From contig CM059624.1 in assembly GCA_030435675.1 (NCBI GenBank), positions 15,710,769 through 15,774,768 of the forward strand: 64,000 nucleotides of DNA, written 5' to 3'. This document shows, one piece after another, positions 21,700 through 33,600 of this stretch. The position numbers were made by a program, and so were the translations under genes. Below the pieces are notes generated by a model that saw only the letters and a list, made by a program, of their open reading frames with translations, was not told the DNA's origin and searched no databases. Source of the DNA: Steinernema hermaphroditum. Lineage: Eukaryota > Nematoda > Chromadorea > Rhabditida > Steinernematidae. Each line of letters opens with the position of its first letter. Position 1 is the stretch's first letter.

Positions 21700-24600
21700 G
21701 TTGGCGATTTGGCTGTAAACCTAATTTTCGCGCGCGATTTGTATCTTTGCGTGTTTTACGATTTTGATATTTGAGTTTTTTTTGTACATAGCGCTTAAGT
21801 GCTCATAAGGGTCCTTGAGAATTTGGGTGGAAGTGTCTTTCATTGCGTGAACGATTCGTTTGACAAGTTGGAAAGAAGATGTAAACACAAAGTGCACTAG
21901 GCACAGCACACACCGTATCCAACGGGTCGATTTAATGGCAGTGGGAAGTAGGTTTGGGCGTTGTGTATTGTACTTAAGAGGTGGTTCTTGGTCTTGTTGA
22001 GTAGAGAGTTAGCCTTTCATTGGGATTTCAATGGTAATCAGAATACAGAAGAAGATCGGTGCAAGTAGGTTCTCCTACTTCTAGAGATCGTGATTCATAG
22101 GTCATATGGGCACTGTTGAGGAGTTGAAAGTGATGACGTCAATGACTACTGCAGCGTTCTTAGTAAGTGATCATTGAGGGTCAGGTTTTGTTATGCAATA
22201 CTCGATTTGGCAACTACTCCAAAGACTAAGTGAGCATTTAGTCTTTTGTCATTTAAACGATGTTTTTTTCGTGGTATAGAAATGGCAAATGGATTCCATT
22301 TGAGTACAGTAAGAATAACAATGATTCATGAAGTGTAGGTCACCTTAATATCGAGGATTCTATATCATAATTGTAAAGGGCGATGACGTAACAGTATTTT
22401 TTTGGTCTATCTTTTTAAAGTGCCCCATTGGTATTGTTTGTTTGAAGAATCCCACTGGACTTCTACCTCAATAGTCCTTCCTTTGGAAACGTCTCTTTAT
22501 GAAGCTTCGATTAGCTTATTTAATTGCCCAGTTATTGGCTGATCAACAAGCAAAGCTCTTACTCTTCATTTACTCTTAAATCAATAGTCTTCTTCAATGA
22601 TGCATTATGAGATATGCCTGGTTTGGAGCGGTTCTTGTACTTGCAAGACACTTGCAGACGGACGATGCTGACAGTCCTCTTGGTCGATCGTTGGGGACAT
22701 AACTGAAAGATCTAAGTAGGGGCCAAAATTGTCAAAAAATTCGTCACAGTTTATGAGTCCCTTCAACAGAGATATCGACGAGACCGAAAACGACTCGGGA
22801 CTCAATCGGTATCACTGCTTTTAGATCTTCTCATTTTTATAAGGCAATATGTGAAGACAAGAAAATAAAAAAAAAACCGTTGTTAGAAACCTCTCTGTGA
22901 ACCAAAAACTCCGTTTTCAACTTATCACCGAAATGGTCTTTCGGTCACGTTTAAACCCGTTTCGACGCGAAAGTGCTGCCCTAAAAATTTATAGTGTCGG
23001 TTCACGTGGATGATCGTCGATTCCTTAATTGTTGTGTGCTTCTGTTCCGTATTTACCCAATTAGCGGGTCAAATTTCATTAGTAAAGAACATTGGTGGAC
23101 ATGGATCATCTTAGTTCCCTTATCAGTTGAACCCCAAAGTATCGAATGTAAAGATGTAATAAGTTGATCTGCTGACGTGCCTTTACGCAAAACTCATCTA
23201 ATTACATGGCTAGCCTCACCAACCCCGTCGTAAATTAGTGTTTTTGTATGAAAAACGATGTTGGCAACCAGTAATAATAGATCCAGCACGTTTGATCTGA
23301 CGTCACCTTTCATCAATCATGTATAATTATGTCTCTAAAATCTATCATCACGCTTCATTATTTATACATTCTCTATGTCACCACGAAGCCGTAAATGTTG
23401 TACACGATCAATAGGACCAGCGCGACATAAAGCCGTCTCAACCGTCCTATCTGGGATTTAGAAAACCGTCCCTTTTTGCGCTTTAAACCGTTTTTGAGGG
23501 TTTAAACCGTCCCCTTGAGATTATGACCGCCCTTCAGGAATGAGCTGGGATTTCGACCGTCGAATGGCTTTTGCAGTTTACCAGGGGGACGGCTCCTTCC
23601 GAAATTCCAGGTCACTTCTGAGGGAACGATTGAAATTCTAAAGGGTCCATTTGAAAGCAACAGGAGACGGTCCAGTTCAAGAGAGACGGTTGAAACGGCA
23701 TTGTGTCGGTGCCCTCTTCAGTACATCGCCGCAAATCCCAGCTCTATTCCCAGCTTCTTGAGGAAGTGATTGAATTTTAATGGGAGGGTTCAGATCAAGA
23801 GGGATGGTTAAACAGGTTTCATGTCATCAGCGCTCCTATTCGCTCCAAACGAATCCGCAGCGTCCATATGCTCTTTACTCACAACGAATACAAAAGCAAG
23901 CACAAGATCAAGAACAAACAAACGATGTTACTCTTAGTCGCCGATTCAGCGGACGATTTAAACCTTACAACACACCTGAAGAGTAATTTATGATAAGACA
24001 GGACTGGATTTCATTTAAATACCAATTTTCAACCGAGCACTGCTGCATCTTCGTCGCACAGTCAAAGTCGACCATGGCAACCGGAATTTTCACAACGCCG
24101 TCATAGCTGCCACCCGACATCGGAATAGGCTTCAGCCCGGGATCGTTGTATACAATTAGCGCGTTGAAACGCAAGGGTGACGCTTCTTGAACGTTGTAGG
24201 CCTTTTTGGAAAAACAGCAGTTAGCACTGAACGTATCGTGATATGTCAGATTATTCAACCGAACCTTGGAACGACAGCAAAATAGTTGTCGCATGAAAGA
24301 GTAGAATTGACGGAGAAGTTCTGAAAGAAACATTTCATCGGATTACCAAACCTTTGCCTAGACATGGTCATGACATGCATCATCCTCAGTCCAAACGGCG
24401 CATCCAATAGATTTGAATGCATTTATGTCCGCTCCAAAATTTGCACCTTCGGCTTCACATTCGAAGAATGGACACGTCCCATTCTCTGTGGATTCTAGCT
24501 GAATAGAAAAGTGGTCAATGCTTATGACCAGAGCCGGCTCCGGATCCGTTTGCGAAGTCAACCGGAGTCGGCATCTCTGCTTATGACCACAGAAAACGTA

Positions 24601-27600
24601 CTATTTCGACAGTGAACGGTGATGCAGACCAAGGAAAACACGCTAGGAGGAGTAGGAGAAGATACATGCCTGTAAATGGGACACCAACCGACATGAGAGG
24701 TTACATGGACACTGGACGCCTACGTGCCTTGATGGCATAAACCTTATAAACATTCCCCCTGTGTCCCAGGTTCCGCATTCCTATGTGCACCGATGTTTTC
24801 AACTTACCCTTTGAGCGGTAATGTTTACACGAGGTGCATCAGTACATGACCATAGCTTCTCTCAAAGATGCATAGTCATGAGAGAAGCTATCATTTATAG
24901 GTCCGTGGGCTTCGATCAAAATATGAGCGTTCTAAAGGTCTTACTGACAATGATATCACGGGCCTTGATACTATTGTTGATTAGGCGATTGTATTGTATA
25001 GGTCAAGGAGTAAGTTATGTCGTTTTTTCTTCTTTATTTAAAAACATTGCATTTAACTCATAAACTCGCATATCTCACAACTATCAGGCACGTTAATCAA
25101 CGATCTTTTGTGCACTTTTGTTGTCCACTGATTGTTCTCAGTTTGCCGGTTCCTTGTTTACAAAAATCTGGAGGCCTGGGGTCGAATAAGTCGTTGAACC
25201 AGGTTCCAATGCTTCGTAATTCTCAACCACACCTCATGTGATTTGAAAGCGAGCGAAGCAGATGATAGCTCGTTTGTGCTAAGCCTGGATTACGGTGGAT
25301 GTTAAAGAATCTCCCAGTTTGAAAAAAGTATTAAAACATTTTTTCTATCCATGGTGGGTTCCCTTTAAAAATCCACGGCTCACAATTCAAAGGCCCATTA
25401 TCCTTCAATGATTCCTAAGAACTCGACAAAGGAAGCATGTTGGCAGTCGAGCCAGGGATCATTCGACGCAGCAGCCTCTCCTAGTCCAGAAGTCAAGACT
25501 GTTATGCAGCTGGAAGACTTGCTTTTCATAATTTGGTTTTCTTTTCTGCTGGATCACATGGTTCATGCGGTAGAGCTGGCCGACTTTTAGGTGTCAGTCG
25601 GCCGTCTTGTTCGTATCGAACATTTCCCGGATGATCAAGAGACAGTTTAAGAGATATCCATGCCCATAGATCCTTTTAGGCTTTAGTCTAGTCTTTCTTT
25701 CTTTAGATCTCACAATAAAGGCCTAGTCTCCAAACATTAGATCATATTCTGAAAAGGTCACCGTTGCTTTTTGGCCATAGTGGATCCTGCATCGATAGGC
25801 ACTTCCAATTTTAATCCCATAGTGCAGTCGGCTATGATATAAACCATACGAATCGGATATTGTTTTTACGTATTTTGACGTAGATAATCGCATACCTTAT
25901 CAAAACCCCATGTTTCTCCGTGTCTAAGCCTTGAACGAACCCTTCGTCAATGCCCGTCACCGTCTCTGTGTCGACCCCTTCCATCTCCAAACCCCAACTT
26001 CCACTTCCCATTGCAACAATGCACTTAAAATGGAACACCGAACAGCCTTCAAAAACGCGAGGCACTTTTGTTTTCAAGAGGGTCTTCACAAACATTTCCC
26101 AGCGGACAAGGTCGCAGACACAACAATCCGGTGGTCACCGCCACGTTTTTCGCCACTTCCTCCATAAATCAACGCTTCGACAACGAGGAAGTCGTCCCTC
26201 TTATTGTTATTCGCTATTTTAAGTGTCCCACCCAGGTCTGTAAATTGGTTTTTTGTTTCGTTGGAATGCGGCGCGCGGCGACCTTGTGAGATTCTGACGA
26301 TTTATTCTCTCCTCTCTCGACGGTTGTGTCTATCATATGTACAGAAGAAAAAGAAGGGAAGGAAGAGAAAGGTGGACAGCGGCGGTGCTAGCAGGTGGGC
26401 TTGATCGAATATCGACTTACAAGTTCGGGAATTCTTGAGATGATTGGTCGTTTCGTGATAACAATCGTATGTACAAAGAGACCGAAGTGGTGGGAGAACA
26501 ACTTTGTGTTTTGCTGGCTATGTACAGAGAGAACCAGTGGAAAAGAAGGCTGTGCGCTATGTACAAAGAGAGAGCACTAGGATAGGGAGCTATGTACAGG
26601 AGAGTGGAGAATGTACAGGTTGTGGGTACCCGTAAGGGGAGAGGACAACTACGGTCTTACTGGAAGTTCTGTTTGAAGCCGCGCGTTTTGACCATTTCGG
26701 CGCTGAACTCGGCGGTGCAGTCGCAGCAGATCTGGCACAGCATGCCCATCGGGTAGCCCTTGTCGCCAACGCAGCCGTTGAGCGGCACGAAGGTTTGATG
26801 GCATTGCTGGCCGTCCTGCTTGAAGTCGGCTTCGAAAGAGATGTTGCCGTCGTTGGGGAGGGGACCCTCGCAGCCGACCATGCGGCAGTTGGGCTTGGTG
26901 ATCTGGAATGGAGATGGTTAGAATAGGAAGGTGAATTGAGGGGCTTTACCTTATCGAAGTCGCCTCCTTTCAAGTAGTAAGCGGCAGGGTTGGAAATAGA
27001 GCCGGAGGAGTTGTCGAAGTCGGCGACGACCTTCTCGTTCTCGGCGCGCTTGGGTGCCTTGAACGAGCCAGTGAACTTCGGGGCTTCTCCGGCATCCGGG
27101 GGAGGCACGAACTGCTCCTGGGGCTCGCTGATGACGAAAGCGTCTTCGGGGACGACCGGCTTCTGCACGGAAACGTCAGAATCCGAAACGTCCACGACCT
27201 CAGCGCTGTCGGCGTTGATCTGCGATCGAGCCACAGGAATGCCGACGCGTTTCTGGTTCAGGTTCTCCGAGATAGTTTCCAGGTTCAGGTCGCCGTTCAA
27301 TCCCTGCTCTGTGAGGGCATCGTAGAGCTGATCAGCCTCGTCGCTGGGCGGCAGCGATGGAGGGTGCTTGGCCGTGGTCATAGCCGGGTAGTTGGCTTCT
27401 AGAATGGTCAGATTGAGAATATTGATTGCTAGGGACAGTGACTAACCGGCTGCTTGATGATAATAGTATCCCGACGGATCGTCTTTGCCCGAAGAGGACG
27501 AAATAGGAACACGTGGGGCGGCCAAAACGGCCGAAACCAGAATAGAGGCCACAAGAAGAGCGTTCATGGTGGTCAGTCGATGGCTACCAGGGGGATTAGG

Positions 27601-30600
27601 TTAAGGTTAGGTGGGGTTAGAGAACAGGCCGAGTCGTTTGTGTTCGACGACGTTGCTGTGGAGCGCCCGCCGGCGACGGTTTTATATGACGCGCGCGAAG
27701 ATGCGGTAACGCCACCCCTCGGGGCGCCGCCCCCCGTCGGGCTGAGGCGTGATGATGTCCAGCCCAGCGTGCGTTCACTGGTCTCCGGCGCCGTAGCCAT
27801 CATCGCCGCGACTCAAATTAATCATCACCAGGCGAAGGTGTGCGCAGGGTACGCGACGAAAATAACGAAAAAACGATCACAGAGCCAGTGGTGGTATTGT
27901 AACAACAAAACGGCGCCACAGAGCCGATTCGGCGATTGTTTTTGCGCGTGCTCCGATGATCGAACGGTTTGTTTACGTCGCCGCCGCCAGATTAGGATGC
28001 TTCGGATTTTTGCGCAGCTTGGAATGCGGGTCCGATGACCTGAACTGTTCGATGGAGTGAACTGGTTTTTTGCGCACATGCTGGTGGGAACATTATGCGG
28101 ATTATATTTTGGTGGGCCTGGGAACTGGCGAGGGCCGGCGACACGTGCGTGAGCCATTAGTGCACCTGACCTTGACCACTGGGCGCTGAGTTGGTTTCGG
28201 CTTTGTTGAAAAATGGACGAAGATGGTTTCGTGTGATATGGGCAGCAATTTTGAACCGTAATTGGGAGCGACTAGGAACGGAATTTTGACGCAATGCATC
28301 TCCAAGGGATGACCCTTAGAGGATGGGACGGTATTTGGCTCTATCCATAAGAGCGAAGACTATACAGGCTTAGATCTAGAGTACATACTTAGGACAGCCA
28401 CTGTAGCGGTAGCCGGTATGAGCTACAGTTAGTCCAGGGCGGGGAGTGGGGATCTTAACGCTTTGAGGTTCACAAGGGGAAAGTGATATTATTAGATTCA
28501 CCTCACCGCTAGCCCTATAGTAGTTCCTCTCATCCCTAAGTGAAGTGGACCGAAAACAGTTGTGTTTTTTCTAGACTTCTTCATTGAATCCTTAATGTTC
28601 GGTCTCCTCAAGCAGCGCGAATATCAGCTCCTTCGTTGGTCGGCTGCTTTCATTTTCCCAGCTCTAAAACGAAGCCTACAGTTAAGATTGACTACAAAAT
28701 TGGTCTATCATGGATCTAGGTCAGGGGTTTCCAGTAGCCTGTAAACTATTCTTACCCTTCCAAACCGTTCGCCTACTACTCATGTCCTTAGTGCACCCAC
28801 TACCCATCATCTCCTCTTCAGCATCTCCCCATTTTTTAAACGCACACCGCCGAAACGGACTTCGAATCGATTTCAAACTTTTTCTCATATTTTCTCCGCT
28901 TCTCGTCGCCTTCGTCACCGCCATCTCGATCGCCCCGAGGCGACGCTGTAACACGAAAACATCACCCTCGGATCGGTTTTTGATTTTTTGCTGAACCGTG
29001 GAAACTCGTTTCTCGGAAGAAAACAGAAAAACTTCCTGCCTTTTGTGCTCGTGTCAGCGTTGATTACGGTAATTTCTGCACCGATTTTTTGCCGCTTTGT
29101 CGTCTGCCGACCATAAACCCGATTAATCCTCATCCGACATAATCGTAAAAGCGACGATTTTATCGATTTGCTCTCAAGACGCACCCGAAAAAGAGCCTCG
29201 GGGCATCGTTGTTTGCTTAAGTGCGGCGCGCGGTCTGCGAAACGCTGAGCCGCGACAGTCAGAGGTCAGAGCAACTTGGTCATGTGACGCCTTGAAGACC
29301 ACACGCCTTCCCTGGAATCGTCGAACGTTGACCGTCGCGGGGGCGCCTGTTTCCTCGTCACCTTACGCCGATCACTGATCACGTGTAAGAGGACCCTCTG
29401 CGTGTCCCTAATGGAACCGTTGTGACGCTAAAAATAGCGCGTCGGATTCCTTCTTCGGACGCGTCCTTCGGTCGGTGATTGATCGAGGCGCTTGATTTGA
29501 CGCCGTCACCATTGTTTACGAACTGGCGTCGACGACGTTGCGGTTTTTGGGATTTGAGGAATTTTCGAATTTCTGAAAAAATGAAAAATTCGAAAGTCTA
29601 TTTTTGGGCGTATTAGGTAGGGATCGTTGTCACGGTTGTTAACTTTTTGAGATGCCACGAAGCGATTGAAGTCGATAAATCAGAAATTAGTCTTTGAGCG
29701 ATCGATGGAACCGTGGTTCTGATGGTTAATAATGAAGATTAATGTATTAGGAAGTAGACATGGATTTCTTTTGGATTGATTATTTATTCTGTGTAATCAT
29801 ACTTTACGACTGTTGGCGTCTCGGTCCTTCTTTAGTTTAGAGCGAGGTGTACCTGGAACCTAAATCTTTCGGTTATCCATAAATTAGAAGCAACTCGGTC
29901 GGTCGACAGAATCGTGGTTTATATGCGTTTAGGTGGACTATTCACATGTGATTCGTGATACTCTTTATTTAGATTACTCTTTTGTGTCTGATCCTTCCTT
30001 GACCAGGGTTAATGGCCAGGGTTTAGGTATGGCTTATTGTATGGGTCGGCTGACGTAATTTTTTATGCGTTTAGATCTATTAACCTTTCACCTTTCCATT
30101 AGGATACATCTGTTCCATGATGAGAGTTAATTTCAGAGCGTTTTTCTGTCGTTTCTTCATTGTACGTTTCACTCGGGCAACCAACATATATTCCAAAGTT
30201 TTTATTTACCGTAAAGGTGAAACCAGCCATACCGCTGTGCTCAGAAGCAGAGATGTCAAGTGAGCCGAGCCGGAGTCAGCTCGGCTCAGTATACCGCAAT
30301 CCCAGTCGGCTCCGGCTCGACTCCAACCCCGCCCGTTTGAGCAGCTTATACCGGGACAATTGCGACAGTTCGCACGGAACGGTGCGAAGAGAGCGCAGTC
30401 GACGAGAGACAAAGGGCAGAGGGCATTCGATTTTTTCTTTCATGGATGCATTCTTGCGTTTTACATAGGTGTACATAGAGCACCAGTTGGCGTGTCTTGT
30501 AAACGGTCCTTTACAGTGACAGATCTTTTAACTCTTTAGGAAATGTTTCATCATCGGTTATTCTATTAGTTTGATAAAGCAGCAAACATGGGGAGCTAAA

Positions 30601-33600
30601 CGAATGAAGCGGAGATGTTGTTGCATGGATCCCTAGATGAAAGCCGAGATACAGTTGCCATGAACGGCTTTTCTGAAATAGCGCTTTTCTCGGTGTTTTC
30701 CTCCTTTTTTTGATCTGATCGATGGGTTCATGTAACACCGCTTCTTCGGGCAGATAATTATCGCACAAGGCGGGCGCGTTTCAAGTGTTTTTGTGTCTTT
30801 CGATTGTCTTGTGTCATTAGATCAACGGTGATCGATTGGCTGAACTTGCAGGTTTGATGCGTTAATCGGTTTTAGCTCTGTTCAGGGTTCGTGATAGAAA
30901 TGCTCATTCATCTTGTTCATCAATAAGACTGCCTTCTATAACTCTTGTTTTGACACACTGGTCGATCGAATTACTCTATTTTTCAGTTTTATATTACTGT
31001 TTACGATCCGTGAAGATGGAAATTGTCAAATTTCAATTTCAAACGCTTCAAAATGGACTTTGAACACTATCGCTACATTACACAGCTTTGCATGTCACAC
31101 CGCTTTGTCCTCCGAAATCGCAAGAACTTCTCGAAGAATGCGATAATGCTATAGAGAAAAAACAAAGTTTCAGTGTAAGAACGCACTGACGAAATGCTCT
31201 CGAATTCAAACGTGTGAACCTGAAATTCACGGGTTTTTCGATTTTAATTACTTCGAGAATCAATCATCGATCGTACGCACTCGCTAGACAAGAAGGGGTT
31301 TCAGAGCTTTGTTCGTGACGTCATCGGAATGTCCAGCAGCATCAAATTTTTGCGTATTTTCTCAATCTTTTCACCACTGAGATTATAGTCTGAAAGCTCC
31401 TAGCAATCCCAATCGGAGGAGCTAAAATAGAGCAACTGTAGTAGATAATAAGGACAAAAGCCGTTACCCCCTTGGTCTGAACCGTCCTTCATCAGATTTG
31501 ACCCGTCCCCTTTGGGATTTAGACAATAGAATTCGACAATAGAAGCATGAAAATACTAAAGAAATATCGCCCAATAGCTTGTAGCGAAGAGCATAGAAAG
31601 ACGAAATGAAGGCATCCCCGTACAAAATCTCAAACTTCACAGATCGTTCGTGTGAACGTGGAGATCAGAGGTTTGCATGGGAGAGTCGATTTTTTCGCTG
31701 GTCAAAAAAATGGTGTTCAGATTCCAATCTGTTGATGTGGAGATAGATACCAGCGGTGATGTTTTTCTAGAGGATTCAGTGACCTCGAAATCAAGAATTC
31801 AACAAAGGAATTAGGAAGAAAAACATGACGTTTTGGGCTATAGAGATATATGGATGTCCTTCTTTCATCTGTACACATGATTCTATAGAGAAAACATAAG
31901 GTTCAGGGATGGATAGATCCCAGGAGCGCTGAATAACGATACTGATACTGGCTCGAAATTCAATTGACTTTCGAGATCCGGATCGAAAATGGCCAGCTTT
32001 TTTTCCGACTTTTAGCAACAAAAACAAAGGTCTTCGTAGTCCATTTTTGAGCCCGATTCCTCGTTTCCTTCTTTGGTTTCTAACCGTTAAGGGATGGGTT
32101 GATTTCAGGAGCGCCGAATAACTTAAACTAAGTGATGGTATCAGGGACATATTATAGCCTCAAATCCCACAAAATGAGGGAGGACGTCCGATATCCAGGG
32201 GGACGCCTTAAACGGCTTTATACCCATATTCATTTGAAGCTAAGAATAGGAGGCTTATCTCTTCTTCATCTCGACGACTAAACAGGCCAAATGAACAACA
32301 GTCTATTACAGTTCTAATCGCATTAGACACGTTCTGAGCCAAACAAAGCGTACCCGTCGCCGAAGTAAACAATCCCATCTCAAAAACTGGTTTTGGTATC
32401 AAACTCCAAAAGGGCGCCATCAAACACAAACACTTTTTTGCCGTTCGTCTCTCTATTTACCGCAGCGCGTCCTTGGTTTCCATCTCAGAATCGCTTTGTT
32501 TGTTTCACTATTCAGTCAACTGGATGGCGCCAATTTGACGCCATGTTTTCCATCACCGTCGTCGATACGATCGCACACACACACACGAACGATTGGCATC
32601 TCGGCGCCCCGTGGACGGGTGCAATTGTTACAGCGCGCAAGAATCCGAAGAGCGCCGAACAGGGAAGTGCGCCTAATAGACGGCAAAGAATCACTTGACT
32701 TCTTGCGAACGCATTCAGCGTGAGGGCTTAGAACAATGCGCGGATATTCAAGGGTCGTCTGGCCTCGGCGAATCTCCTCACGTGCGAATCTATTCATGGT
32801 TGGGGCTGTGCGCGATCGATTGGATGGAGAAGAACGAAAGATCGCTCGTGGTGGTGACGTCGAGAAGCGAAAGAAAACGCAGAGTTGAAATGTAGAGACA
32901 CTGTTGGGAGTGTAATGTTACAGGCGGGTGTTACACGTTAACGGAGTACATACACAAGTACGGGTGCATGGGTTGATGACCGGGTGTCAAAAGGGGAAGA
33001 CATAATCATCGACGGTGGCAAGCATGACTGAATGAGTAAAACCATATCGACAGATCATACACAAAAGCTGCGAACTGTAGCATGTCTGACGCATAGCTTA
33101 AGATCCAAAAAAATGAATAATATGGACTGCACTTGGCAACCAGGGGTATTTGATGAGCTTTAGTTGTCCTGTGTAAGAAACTGGCATTGAAAAAAGGAAG
33201 TTCCGTGTAGGGAAAGGCCCCAAAAATGCAACCACAACACCTTTCTGCAGCTAACAAAATGTAACCACATCCAGCCATGGTATTCTAAGAGTCCAGTGAG
33301 ACACAAAACGATGGAGTTCCATTCCAAAAAAAACGAGATATCGAGAGGATTTTAACGAGTCGACTCGACCAGCTTGACTTCAATAAGAACCTCGCATATT
33401 CCGCCAGGGGAACGTCCCCTATGACTATGAGTAAGGCCGACTATCGACGACTGTATATGAACATAAACATTTATTTTTGACCAGTGATACCAGTCAGTCC
33501 AACATCCTGATTATGGTTACAATACCGAGGGCCCCGACGACGATATTTGCAGTATTTGTCCACCCTGATTTCCTAACATAATCTAGCCCTTTAAAGTGCC

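Noticed and set aside
27454..28038. 194-codon frame on the plus strand
   Set aside because: Antisense to the first exon and promoter of the secreted cysteine-rich gene, opened by GC-rich composition.
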